Positions 11,478-23,153 of a stretch of DNA of 64,000 bases are shown piece after piece. The stretch comes from Circinella umbellata (lineage: Eukaryota; Mucoromycota; Mucoromycetes; Mucorales; Lichtheimiaceae), in assembly GCA_025093555.1 (NCBI GenBank), contig JAIWNF010000032.1, forward strand, positions 124,001 to 188,000, written 5' to 3'. Made by a program: the position numbers and the translations under genes. Position 1 is the stretch's first letter. Each line of letters begins with the position of its first letter. The notes below the pieces were generated by a model, which worked only from the letters and a program-made list of their open reading frames with translations, did not search any database and was not told the origin of the DNA.

Positions 11478-13250
11478 ATGTCCGCCATTCGCTTAGCAAC
11501 ACAACCCCTTCGTTCAGCACGTCGTTTCTATGGTACTGCTACACCAACGCGTTTAGCAGCCGTTTCCCCACAAACTACTACTACTACTGCTGCAGCAGTA
11601 CAAAACACAGCCGCTCCAGCTATTTCTGCCGCTGCTTTACATGCAGGTGGACCATTGAGAAATGATTGGAGTCGTGAAGAAATCCAAGCTATTTTTGACT
11701 CTCCTTTTATGGACTTGATGTACCATGGTGTAAGGATAAATAAAATGATCATGAAAAAAAAATTCCAAGGATCCCCAAAAATCAACTCCGGTTGTGTGGT
11801 GTTTATGATCTTTGAAAAAAAAAAATTCCCCTCTTCCCCATATATATATATTATACTAAAAAAAAAAAATTCAATTTCATGGTTGATCATTTAGGCCAAG
11901 GTACACAGAGAAAATTTCAATGCTCGTGAAGTACAACAATGTACTCTTTTGTCTATCAAGACAGGTGGTTGTACTGAAGATTGTAAATATTGTCCACAAT
12001 CTTCTCGGTATAATACCGTTGTCAAGGCACAAAAGATGCTTGATACCGGTGAAGTATTAGAATCTGCTCAACGAGCAAAGGATGCAGGAAGTACAAGGTA
12101 AGGAAGGAAGGAAAAAAAAAAAAAAGTAGAATTTTTCGGCATATTTTTTTTTTCTGTAACTTGGATGATACTCTAAAAAAGATATTTTCAGCTTACTAAT
12201 AACTTTGTGGTACACATAGATTCTGTATGGGTGCTGCATGGAGAGATCTTGCAGGTCGTAAATCAAACTTTAACAAGATTTTGGGCTATGTCAAGGCCAT
12301 TCGGTAAGATATTATATATAGAGCTGCTTACTACGACTACTACATAAACAAAGTGGATGAATTAGGATTTAGGAGATTCAGAGTGGGGAAGAAGACCTGA
12401 CTAATTTTTTTTTATATCAGTGGTATGGGAATGGAAGTTTGCTGTACATTAGGTATGTTGAATGAAACACAAGCCAAACAATTAAAGGAAGCAGGTTTGA
12501 CCGCATATAACCACAACCTTGATACTTCACGTGAATTCTATCCCAAGGTAAAAAGAGAAAGATCTTATCAATCAACCTGTTCCCAAGTCATATTAACGTT
12601 ATTTATCCCATTTTTTTTAATAGATCATTTCTACCCGTAGTTATGATGAACGATTGGAAACAATCGGTAATGCACAAGATGCCGGTATTTCTGTATGTTC
12701 GGGTGGTATCATTGGTCTTGGTGAACAAGAAGAAGATCGTGTTGGATTACTTCATACATTATCCAACTTGCCAAAGCATCCCGAAAGTGTTCCTGTAAAT
12801 GCATTATTAGCTGTTGAAGGTACTCCATTGGAAAAGCAAGAGCCGGTCTCTGTATTTGATATGGTTCGTATGATTGCCACAGCCCGTATTGTTATGCCTC
12901 AATCCATGGTTCGTTTATCTGCTGGTCGAGTTCGATTCTCTGTTGCTGAACAAGCCATGTGCTTCATGGCAGGTGCCAATTCTATCTTTACTGGTGATAA
13001 ATTATTGACAACTCCTAACAATGAATTCACTGATGATCAAAAGATGTTCCAACTTTTGGGTAAGTTGATCTATTATGTAACAGAAAAAAAAAGAAAAAAA
13101 GAATGATAGATCGATGATATTTATTATTGTTTTTTTTTCAATTATTTAGGTCTTGTCCCCAAGCCCCCTAACTTTGAACAAGGATCGGATAACCCAGATC
13201 AACCTAAATATGATAATGGTATTAAGATCAAGGCAGAAGTTTCTGCTTAA
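11478..13250 (+). CDS. BIO2: Biotin synthase (radical SAM)
   Basis: Six exons: 11478-11729, 11895-12097, 12220-12303, 12421-12547, 12624-13059, 13150-13250; 400 residues. The first 60 residues are rich in Ala, Thr, Arg and Ser with almost no acidic residues, as in a mitochondrial presequence. The radical-SAM motif CxxxCxxC is at about C110, C114 and C117 within [15 protein letters not shown]. Further family blocks are [54 protein letters not shown] and the late GRVRFS segment that carries the Arg binding the auxiliary 2Fe-2S cluster. The enzyme inserts sulfur into dethiobiotin. Together with the neighbouring fused gene it covers the last three steps of biotin synthesis. Length is as expected with a presequence. 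Confidence 0.96.
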
Positions 13251-14038
13251 ATACAAACCACTATCTCTCTGATGTGCGTACTTCTTTGAATGTGATATAT
13301 ATATATATATGTGTGCGTGGGGTTTTTCTATCATTACTTTCTTAATAATAATAAAAAAAAGAAAAACAACTATTTACTTTTTTTAATATACATGAATGAA
13401 AAAAGGGTAAAAAAAAGGGTAAAAAGAGAGAGAGAGAAAGAGAGAAAAGTGGGTAAAATCAAAAAATCAGACCCCACATAACTATATTTATAATCGCGCA
13501 CGAAAGAAACAGGAGGATTTTCTTTTTCTGTAACACCTAAATTCTAAATGAATGAAACGAAGTTTGCCCGCCCTTTTTTTTTTTTTTTTTTCGCTCCATC
13601 TTTAAACTTTTTTTTTTTCGGTGAGCATCTGGAATCTCTACTTTCCTTTTTTTCTTTTTTTTTTTTTTCAACCCATTTGTCGTTCCTTTTTCTCTGTCTT
13701 TATTCTCAATCAACCAAAAAAAAAAAGAAAAACATACATACACGCTCTCTCTCTCTCTCCTTTGTGCTAGTTCAATTTTCAAGATAATAATATAACCACG
13801 CTCTTATTTATTTATTTTTAATATTGAAAGAAAGTAATAATATTTATATAGTATGTATACTTTATCTTGTTATTCCTGAGGGGAAAAATAATAAATTTTA
13901 GAGTTTATATTGTATAACGCGATATTAAATTTGATATTATTATAATTGTAAATATATTATAGTACGTTTCTTCTTCTTATTATTATTATATCACACATAC
14001 ACACACGTATTCTCGAAACAAAAAAAAAGACGTGTACA
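13251..14038. other. Intergenic region upstream of the CYRI gene
   Basis: 788 bases holding the BIO2 3' region and the promoter of the next gene. Contains a TA run near 13299-13310, GA-rich sequence near 13425-13450 and long T/C-rich tracts from about 13570 to 13790. No gene seen. Confidence 0.55.
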
Positions 14039-15727
14039 ATGGGTCAATTATTATCAAGCTTAGGTTCACGCGGAGGGGAAATGGTGGTTCCTGAAATCGC
14101 CTTTGACATTGAAAGTAAGTGTATAATGAACAACTTAATCACTTCCAATACTATTTTCAATGACTTAGATGAGAAAAGAAGCGAAAGAAGGACGAGGAAG
14201 GAGGGGAAATATAGAAGTGATGTAATATTCTGACAACAACAACAACAACAACAATAAACTATATCATTCTATATTTTAGACACAACTGTATCTCATGAAG
14301 AAAGTCAGTTATATGGAGAACTTTCTGCGCTGCTGGTTCAGCCAGGTCCAAACTTATTGAGGTCTTTAAAAAATTATAAATCAGCTTCACAAGAAGTAAG
14401 AAATGCTATTGCTTCTCCAACCCAAGAAAATGAAGACATTGCTTGGCGAGCTGTTCTACCCATTGTGGATATGTTGCGCGAGTTTTATGGTTATTCTTCA
14501 GATCTAAGTAAGTAATTAAAAAGAGGGGGACTCATATTTTTTTTTGGGGGGGATGGCAAGTGTATGTCTTGTGTTACAAAACTAAAGGGGAGGGGCGGAG
14601 GAGTATTATTTATTAGTCCTTGATTTTATAGATTATTTTTTATTTGATCCATGTGACGTGTATGAGTATCTTTTATTCAAAATAATCTAAATATTATACA
14701 ATAAATCTAGGCGCAGGAGTACCACGGATATTAGATGTATTATGTCAAGGTGAAGTCGGAAAGAATCTTGAAAGACATCAAGGTTTGACCAAATTATTTG
14801 CGGATATTCTGGATTTTGTGTTTGAATTCGATCATCTCAAGGTAACACACTTGATTAACTTATAGAAGGAGGAAAAAAAAAAAGACAGAAACCTGATATA
14901 TATAATTTTTTTTTTTGGGGGGGGGATGAGTGTTTGGATATGGTGTGATATTTTATTAATATGCAACTTCTAATATTAATTATAGATGCGTTGTCCAACA
15001 TTGCAAAATGACTTTTCATACTATCGTCGTATGTTACAACGAGGACGTTATTCAGGTCGACAATCGATAGCGGATGACGGAGAAAGTGTATCTGATTTAC
15101 GAAGTGCGATGGTGGAAGATGATCAAGCCAACCGCATTTCACTGTTTATTGCTTATCCAACACCCATGTTAAAATGTGTGATTGATACTACAACAGAATA
15201 TGTGACCCGTAATCATTTGCAACGAAGTGTGGGTGATTGTTTGACTGCATTATGGGCAGCCTGTTTTCAAACTGTGAGTAAAAAAAGGGCCTTATCAGCC
15301 GAAATTGTTGGTTTTTGTTTAAAGGTGATGGTAGTATCCATTATTTTATATGATCATATTGATCCAAACGGTGTGTTTTCTAAAAGTTCACCTATTAATG
15401 TAAGTATTACTATTATTATTATTTTTAATATAATTTGTGTTTCCATGGCAACAAACAAACAATTAAAAAAAAAAAGAAGTGATACAAAAAAAAAAAAAAA
15501 TTCGAGAACGAGATTTATGCATCTAGAGATTTATTAATAAATCACGGATAACAACTTTATAGATTAAAAACTCGGTCAAGATAATTCAAAATGCCAATAC
15601 AAGTGTATTTAATATCCCTGAAGAATCCAGTGCAAGTAACCTCATGTCTGCATTGCGCTATAACTCAAAACATTTGAACGATGATACAACTCCTAAAGGT
15701 GTGAGAAATCTAGTCATGGCTGTCTAA
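14039..15727 (+). CDS. CYRI/FAM49 family Rac1-binding regulator of actin
   Basis: Five exons: 14039-14114, 14280-14507, 14711-14841, 14986-15399, 15563-15727; 337 residues, close to the animal length. It begins MGQLLSSLG, so Gly2 could be myristoylated, as in animal CYRI (MGNLL). Conserved blocks include NDFSYYRR in exon 4, IAYPTPMLK, FCLKVMVVSIILYDH and ALRYNSKHLNDDTT near the end. In mammals the paired Arg of SYYRR is reported to contact active Rac1; CYRI competes with the SCAR/WAVE complex and so restrains Arp2/3-driven protrusion at the plasma membrane. The DUF1394 fold is shared with CYFIP, but the size and the myristoylation start point to CYRI. What it does in a walled hypha is unknown. 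Confidence 0.9.
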
Positions 15728-16620
15728 ATCTACCGCTCCTCTCTCTCTCTCTACTGTCTCTTTTTAAAAAAAAATTATCTTTTCCCTTCTTTTTATCTCC
15801 TCTCCCTTTTAACCTCTTTCTGACGTCTTAATCACTATTATTATTATTATTATTATTTATAATTATATACCGTTATATAACCAACTCTTATTACGTACCT
15901 CCTTTCACTAAAAAAAAAAGAAAAAGTGTTTTATATACACATTTTTACATTTATTTTACCCCTCCCTCAAACCTTCTTATTTACTCTCTTACTTCTTATT
16001 CATTCACTTTTTATTCTATTACTATTACTATCGACACTTCATTATATCACATACACACACATAAACAATGACACTATATATTCTGTCCCACATATAACCT
16101 TAACAGCCTCTCCCCCCCCCCTCTTTTTTCGTGTTGTGTTTCCTAAAACAAAAAACTTACAAAATTCTTTTTTTTTCTCTTTTTCTTACTCTTGTTTTTT
16201 TGTTCTTCTAATCAACAAGTAGTCCTTAATTTCTCCAACTCTTTTTCTATTTTCATTAAAAAAAATGAAACCCTAACAGTCAATGAACAGCAAAACGTTC
16301 TCTTTTTTTTTAATAATAATTATTCATTTGAGACTTCCTCGCTAATGAAGAAATGATTTTTTCTTTTTTTTTGATAGAAAATAAGTAATTTATAATAAAG
16401 AATGAGAATAATAGAGTACTAATATAGATGGAATAAGTAAAAAAAAAATCTAATAGGGTGTAAAGATATAATGATATCATTTGTTTGTTTTTTGCATATA
16501 TTATAATATTTACGTATCAATATTAAAAAGTAGAAAATTAAAGGGAGAAAGAGAGAGAGAGAGAGAGACAGCGCGAGAGAGAGAGAGGGGATGGGGGGGA
16601 AAAGGTTTTTTTTTTCTTTA
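15728..16620. other. Convergent 3' intergenic region
   Basis: 893 bases between the 3' ends of the CYRI gene and the Ras gene. Rich in simple sequence: CT run near 15735-15755, ATT repeats near 15837-15858, GA repeats near 16551-16588. No gene or RNA gene seen. Confidence 0.55.
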
Positions 16621-17696
16621 TTACAAGATGGAACACTTGTTTTTCTTTTCCTTTTTAGCCTTTTTGTGTTTTGGAGATGTATTTAAACCTTCCCGTTGAG
16701 CACGAATCACTTTAACAACTTGATAAAAGGATCGTTCTACATTAACACATGTCTTTGCTGAAGTTTCGATAAAATCACAAGCTAATCGCTTGGCCATGGC
16801 ATAACCTTCTTCACGAGTCACTTCACGTTCTGTCACCTTGTCACATTTGTTACCGACTAACATTAAAGGTACATCTTCTACATCTTTTACACGGAAAATT
16901 TGATCTCGGAATCGTTCAATACGTTCAAATGTGGAACGAGATGTAATTGAGTATACTAATAAGAACCCTTCACCATCTCTATCAATATATATATATATAT
17001 ATATATAACTATTAGCGGTTGTTGTTGTTTTTTTTAAGGGGGGGAGAGGGTAGATATTCCATTCTTTATTTTATTTTTTGTTACCTGATCCATTGATCTC
17101 TAAGAGCAGTATATTCTTCCTGACCAGCAGTATCCAATACTTCCAAAATACAAGGTTGATCATCAATAACAACTTGTTTACGATATGAATCTTCAATTGT
17201 CGGATCGTAAGTCTGAAATAAAATTAAAAAGAAAATTTGTTATTATTTACTTCTTGTTCCGACCTAATTGCATTATTTGAATTTCTTTTAAAAAATTCTC
17301 ACCTCTATAGAACCGAAAAAATAAAATAGAGATTAGATATTTTATTTTATTTTTAATTATATCGATCCATCCTTGTGATCATAATAACAAGGAAAAAGGG
17401 AAAAAAACACTTACCAACGAAATGATTAAGACAAAGCTAATAATTCAAAGTCACCATGGGGTAACGGGAAAAAGAAAAAAAGTCGTGTTGGATTAAGGTT
17501 GTTAGTAACAAATTAATAATAGTAAACAAAAAGAAAAAATGGGGTGTTTACCTGAATGGTTAAAGCGGTTTTACCTATCATATTTTATTTCATAATTAGT
17601 TTTTTGAATTTACGATAAATACATTCATGTATAAAATGAAATAGAATAGTTACCAACACCACCATCACCAAGTACGACTAACTTATAGAGCATCAT
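16621..17696 (-). CDS. rasB: Ras GTPase, RasB/Ras2 type, with CaaX box
   Basis: Six exons on the minus strand: 17696-17654 (43 nt), 17574-17552 (23 nt), 17435-17414 (22 nt), 17304-17303 (2 nt), 17212-17085 (128 nt), 16978-16621 (358 nt); 191 residues. Motifs: G1 GDGGVGKT at 10-17, Switch [10 protein letters not shown] at 32-40 (same numbering as H-Ras), G3 [14 protein letters not shown]4 NKCD, G5 ETSAK. It ends with a Lys-rich tail and CSIL, a CaaX box for prenylation and membrane attachment. The LCLNHFVETYDPT spelling and the [35 protein letters not shown] sequence are typical of fungal RasB rather than RasA or Rap1. RasB proteins signal to MAPK/growth-polarity pathways. The frame needs a 2-nt exon (separate entry). 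A second ATG lies 3 bases downstream of the chosen start. Confidence 0.92.
17303..17304 (-). other. rasB: Predicted 2-nucleotide microexon (AG) of the Ras gene
   Basis: Exon 3 ends in phase 1 (GTT G) at 17414 and exon 5 starts at 17212 in phase 0 (ACT TAC GAT), so direct joining breaks the frame in Switch I. Midway lies TTCTATAG|AG|GTGAGA on the minus strand: a T-rich acceptor, AG, then a canonical donor. Including it gives GTT GAG ACT TAC, i.e. V-E-T-Y, which is what RasB proteins have here. It splits a 201-nt gap into introns of 109 and 90 nt, the usual size in this window. Confidence 0.65.
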
Positions 17697-19519
17697 TTTT
17701 GAATTATAGTATTATTATTATTATTATTTTTTGGTTCGAGATTAGATGAGTAATATGAGGTTATAATGAAGTGAATGAGTATATAAAAAAAAAGAATGAA
17801 TGTATATGTGTGTATGTGTGTATATGCTTATTGTTTATGAAGGGGATAACCACGTTAATAATATCGTTCGATTGAAAAGCGATACAATGGAATGATTAAA
17901 AAGAAAAACAAAAAGAAACAACCACTAAAATAGAACAATGATTAGAATGACTTGTTTTGATTCATTTGTCATTGACAGAGGTTTTTTTTTTGAGGAAGAG
18001 TATAAACGTACCGGATATATTTAAATGACTGAAATGGGGGTGTGTGTATTTTTTTTTTAAGATGCAGATAAAGAAAGAGAACCGAAAAAAAGAAAAAAGA
18101 AAAAAAAAGTTTATCAGGGACCACGGTAGGATGGAATAAAAAAGATTTACGACCCACATGGCTTCAATCCATCTCCGTTTGGAACACGTTTGAACTAATA
18201 CCACATGGTGTAGTTACTTTTTTTATCCATTTAGGTCTGAGCCTAATACAATAGTAGTAATAATACAACTAAAAAAAAAAAAAATATTATCAAAACATAA
18301 AGCAGTTCATCATTCTATCTAGTGTCCCTTTTCTTTATTATCTTTTATATATAAAGTGGGCTTTATTGTTCAAAGGGAATTTGTATAATCTACAAGAGAG
18401 AGAGAGAATATATCTTGTGGAACTTTACTTTTATATTTTTACCTCACCGCCTGTTTTCCCATATATATATAACACGTCATTAGCAGTAATATACGCCATG
18501 AGCCACGGGGGATGAATGCCTCATTTTATTTTAATATGTAGACTCTATAGTTAAAAGTAAACTTCAGGAAGGGGGAAGGGGGTTGGGACAGAAAACTATC
18601 CATATTTGCTTTTGAAGAAGAAAGAATCATTTACTGTTATTTATTATCCTTTCGGTATATATTTATACAAGATGTCAAGATATATATATTGTTTGATTGA
18701 GCAATAACACATTTCACATGGAATAGTATAGTCCTATTGGTTATCTCTAGCTAGTTAGCAAGGACGAGTACATATTAAATAAAGACGCGGCAAGCTTTTA
18801 TACAATGAACATTTTTTACCCCGCGTTTTATCGCGTCTCATTTCGACAGACTTGTATTTTTAGATCATTTCTGTTGATAGATACTATATGACGTGGGATA
18901 AACAAGTTAAACAAACAAAAAAAGGGTCATTTTTATCCAATGAAAGAGGGTTTCTTTGTTATTTGCTACGTAGTAAAATGTTGTAAAAACAGCTAAATGG
19001 ATGATATAATTAAAATAATTTAAATCCATGAATAGATATACTAAAATAATTTACATTTAATATGGACCAATTAACAGATAAAAATAACATGTTTTTTAGA
19101 TTTCAGATAGTAGGACTCTCTTTATGATATTAATGTCAAAAGTAATTATGCAAAGAATAATATGAACCTCGTTATTTCTTACCCAATATACATTTACAAG
19201 AAAACCATTTAGATTGAAGTAGTTGCGCAACCGAGTAAAAAAAAATAACAAACAAAACTTAATTTTTTACCTTTTTTTTTTTTTCTACCTGTAAAATATT
19301 AAAGAAATAACACTGACCCATTTGGTCGAGTTCGTTACAAAAAAAAAAAAACTTGGGCTCAGCCCGACAAAAAGACCAGACTTTACTTCTTTTCCGTTTT
19401 TAGCTTCCCTTTTTTTTTCTCTCTTTTTTCTTTCTCTTCTTTTTTTCTTTTTCTGTTTTTTTTTTCTTTATAATATTTCATTTTTATTATTATTATTATT
19501 ATTATTATTTTCTTTCGTC
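17697..19519. other. Long divergent promoter region of the Ras and NCS-1 genes
   Basis: 1.8 kb between two divergent signalling genes. Contains a CG-containing inverted motif pair near 18784-18837 (GACGCGG and, downstream, CGCGTC), unusual in this AT-rich context, and T/C-rich sequence at 19390-19460 leading into the NCS-1 start. No coding gene is evident. Confidence 0.5.
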
Positions 19520-20538
19520 ATGGGTAAAGCTCAAAGTAAATTAAGTCCGGAACAATTAAGCGACCTTCAGAAATGTACTTATTGTAAGTAAAATACTATT
19601 CTCTCTCTCTTTTTTTTATTTTTGTTGGTACACACTTTTATTGAATTAATTGAACACACTTTTTTTTTAGTTGACAAAAAAGAATTGCAACAATGGTTAG
19701 ATTAAGAAGAAGAAAAAGAAGAGAACATTATATATATATATAATTAGATAAAAGGAAGATTAACATTATTTTTATATATAATTCAAAAAAAAAAAAAAAA
19801 ACAGGTACAAAGGGTTTTTAAAGGACTGTCCGTCAGGACAACTAGACAAAACCGAATTTCAAAAGATTTATAAACAATTTTTCCCTTTCGGCGATCCTTC
19901 CCGGTTTGCCGACTATGTATTCAATGTATTTGACGGTGACAAGAATGGTACGATTGATTTTAAAGAGTTTATTTGTGCGTTGTCAATAACAAGTCGAGGT
20001 CGAGTGGACGAAAAATTGATATGTAAGTCTTTTTAATCCAAGTGATGGTTTCTTTTGTTTCGAAACTATTATTTAATATGAATCATTATTTATTTATTTA
20101 GGGGCATTTCAAGTAAGAAAAGATGGAAGAAGACATGATATATTAAAAAAAAAAATTGCATGAATGATTAATGCGAAAAGGATGTTTTTATTTAGCTGTA
20201 CGATATAGATAATGATGGATTTATATCACAAGAAGAAATGTTACGTATTGTAGATGCCATTTATAAAATGGTGGGTAGTATGGTAAAATTACCAGCTGAT
20301 GAGGATACACCAGAAAAAAGAGTCAATAAAATTTTCGACATGATGGATCAGGTAATATATTAGGATGATTCGGTGTTATTGGAAAAACGGAGGGTTTTTT
20401 TTTTTTTAACTGGGAGAATTTGTTATTTTTTATTATTAGGATAAAGATGGCCGTTTAACGATGGACGAATTTAGAGAAGGTTCAAAAAAGGATCCTACTA
20501 TTGTTCAAGCATTAAATTTATATGATGGTCTTGTTTAA
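19520..20538 (+). CDS. NCS1: Neuronal calcium sensor 1 / frequenin homologue
   Basis: Six exons: 19520-19583, 19671-19695, 19805-20022, 20102-20112 (11 nt), 20196-20351, 20440-20538; 190 residues, the exact usual length. The start MGKAQSKLS is an N-myristoylation signal. EF-hand 1 is degenerate with the typical CPSG, and three canonical loops follow: [24 protein letters not shown] and [15 protein letters not shown]-1 binds calcium and in yeast activates the phosphatidylinositol 4-kinase Pik1 at the Golgi; in fission yeast it acts in calcium tolerance. The 11-nt fourth exon (GG GCA TTT CAA) is needed to keep WAFQLYDID intact, so it is well supported by conservation. Confidence 0.96.
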
Positions 20539-21814
20539 TTTTAATTTATTATTTGTTTTCATTCTTCCTCTCTCCCTTCAATACCTTGCCTTATCATGAA
20601 CATTCACCTTTTCTTTTTTTTTTTTTATTACCATGACACACCAATAACCCATCTTCATGACAACGACAACAACAACGAAAAAAAAAACCTCTTCATCACC
20701 CCACTTGTTTTTTTATTTTTATTTTTTAAAAAAAAAGAAGAAACGACATAATTTTTTCGTTTTTATCTAAAATCGCTAAAAATATATAATTTCTTTATAT
20801 AGCTGCTTTTATAATCATTTATTTGAGCTGATGATGACGATGATGGATAATTCTGGTAATCAATGCTTTTCCCAAGACGGAGAGAAAAGCGACCATTTTT
20901 TCTCTTTTTAGTAATGCGTAATTGGCTGAGGCAAAAGGAGTAAAAGAGAGAGTGAGAGTGAGAGTGAATATGTGTGTAACTATTTGTTACGTATATGTTA
21001 CACAATCTGAGGGGAAACCTTTTTTCGTCGGCAGATCCCCGCCTTTTAAACATTATATAAGTTTGTTTTTTATTTAATTATACTTTTTATTATTATTTTA
21101 TGCATGAAACCAGGTTTGTTTCAAGTTTTTTTTTTTTTAAAAGAGTATTTTTTTTTGGAGAAAAAAGGTTAAATGGGAGGGGAAGGGGATTTTCAAGAAG
21201 AAAAAAATGACACCATCAACACATTGGTTTGGATGGAGTATAGTTAATTTTGAGTTTAATCTGACAACACAAAGTGATTACATTTATTGGTAAGATAATA
21301 TAACTTTGAAAGGGAAAAAAAAAAGGTGCGCCGCTAAAAAATAAAGGGGGGGTAGGAGATAAGTTTAAAGGCATCAACAAAAGAGTTTGTGGCGTTCAGG
21401 TATTTAACAAAAAGACGAGCGGGAAACCCCATATTTGTTGTTGTTGTTTTTTTTTCTTCTTTTATAAATATAAGCAACAATGGATAACAACAAAACATAC
21501 AATATTAAACGTTTACAATAAATAATAATAATAGTAATAGTAATAGTAATAATGACAATAAAAAAAAAAGAGGAGGGGTTGTTGTCGTTGTTGATATAAT
21601 AGTAGTAATAATGATAATATAAGAAAAAGTGGTGTAAAATGTATTTTGTGGCAACGAGCAAACGTTTTATATATATAAAAAAAGTGTCAAGTTGTATGTG
21701 GTATATGAAAAAGCTTAATTATATTGTTATTGTTATTGTTATTATCATTATTAATATTAATATTATTATTAGTCTTTGTTAATGTTATTATTATCATGTA
21801 ATATCAAAGTATCA
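20539..21814. other. Convergent 3' intergenic region
   Basis: 1.3 kb between NCS-1 and the Nem1-like gene, both pointing in. It holds AT-rich 3' sequence, GA repeats near 20946-20966 and several ATT/GTT triplet repeats near 21520-21610 and 21721-21790. A 96-codon minus-strand frame at 20763-21053 has no family signature and is not called. Confidence 0.5.
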
Positions 21815-23153
21815 CTACGAGACACCCATAAGCCTTAACCGTAAAACGCTTCGAACATCTGCTGTAAAACGTAATGCATCCAATAATGGTAATAGATCCA
21901 AAAGACTTTCATCGTTTGGATTTGATATCCATCCTGGTAAAGGAATACCATTTTCTACCAAAACAAACAACAACACATATCATAAGCTTTTCTTTTTTTT
22001 ACTTCTGGCTGTTTGGATTCAGTCTTTTATATTATTTACCTTGAAACAACCCAAATGCTGCATTACTATTATCCACAAGACACACCTTAGCCAAATCAGG
22101 TTCTGCAAGTGAAATATCCTTTACAAAATTTCCATTACGAACAATACATGACTACACAAGTGGGAAAAAATATGATTTATTAACATTTATTCCCAGTCTC
22201 TCTCTTTCTTTTTTTTTTGGGAGGGAGGAATAACTCAAAAACTAATTTTACCTGTCGAAAGTATCGTTGTGAAATAACATTATGATCCTGGTCCAGCCAG
22301 TCAATCACGGGGTCGGCATATTCCGCCATTGACGCAGTGAAAATGACCACTTTGTACCATTGACTTATCTAATAATACCATAAGAAGGGGGGAGGGGGTT
22401 TTTTGAGTTTTTTTTTTCTTTCTAATGCTCGTATGACCTTTTTTTTTATATATAATAATTTAGACGTACCGTTTTTAAAAAAAAGTCCACGTGAGGCCTT
22501 TTATAAACTTCATAAAGCATACTTTGTTTATCATCTTGTACTTCAATCTTTTTACGTTTGATAGATGTACTGACTGTTCGTTGTCTAGCAGCATAAGAAC
22601 CTAATCGAACCGAATGCACTAGTGTTTCGTCTAAATCCAATACAAGTGTTTTTCCTTTATAGTATTGTAATGCTGCTAATTTTTTGGTTGCTGTTGCTGT
22701 TGATGCAGAAATACGGGGTTTATCTTCTACTGAACATGAAGTAGCCGTAGAAGTAGTAGAAGAAGAAAGTGAAGCAGTAGCAGCAGTAATATCAGAAAAA
22801 GTTGTGGAAGAAGAAGAAGAAGAGGGAGTAGTAGTCGAAGAACGTTGTTGTTGCTGTTTTGTACTTGCTGGTTCAATCCTTTTTTGCCGCATGTGAAAAA
22901 TGGAACAAATGTATTCGTATACTAAAGCAAAGTATTGAAATAAATGTGAAAAGAATAATCGACCACTTCTTCGTCTCCGTAATGAAGAAACTGTTGGTGT
23001 TGCTGAAGTAGTGGCAATGGAGGACGACATTGATGAAGTATTTATAGTATGGACAATGTTTTTTAAAGTTTGGTTATTATTATTATTATTATTAGTATAT
23101 TGTTGTTGTTGTTGTTGCTGTATAGTAGTAGAAGACGATAAAATGGACAACAT
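21815..23153 (-). CDS. NEM1: Nem1/Dullard-type FCP-family protein phosphatase
   Basis: Four exons on the minus strand: 23153-22470, 22368-22252, 22151-22040, 21954-21815; 350 residues. The first 160 residues are low complexity (Gln, Asn, Ser, Thr runs) around a hydrophobic stretch [20 protein letters not shown] that may anchor it in the membrane. The catalytic HAD domain starts at about residue 165 with [12 protein letters not shown] (DxDxT, nucleophile Asp at about 173), followed by [34 protein letters not shown] and [10 protein letters not shown]. Nem1 with its partner Spo7 dephosphorylates the lipin Pah1 at the ER/nuclear envelope and so controls lipid synthesis. The N-terminal membrane segment and the domain order favour Nem1 over soluble Psr1/Scp phosphatases, but that finer choice is an inference. 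Confidence 0.85.

Noticed and set aside
17404..17440. Splicing Ras exon 3 directly to exon 5
   Set aside because: It shifts the frame inside Switch I and destroys the effector loop, whereas the 2-nt exon restores it with canonical sites.
20763..21053. 96-codon minus-strand frame between NCS-1 and the Nem1-like gene
   Set aside because: Repeat-derived residues (His/Ser from GA repeats), no family signature, and it lies in a convergent 3' region.
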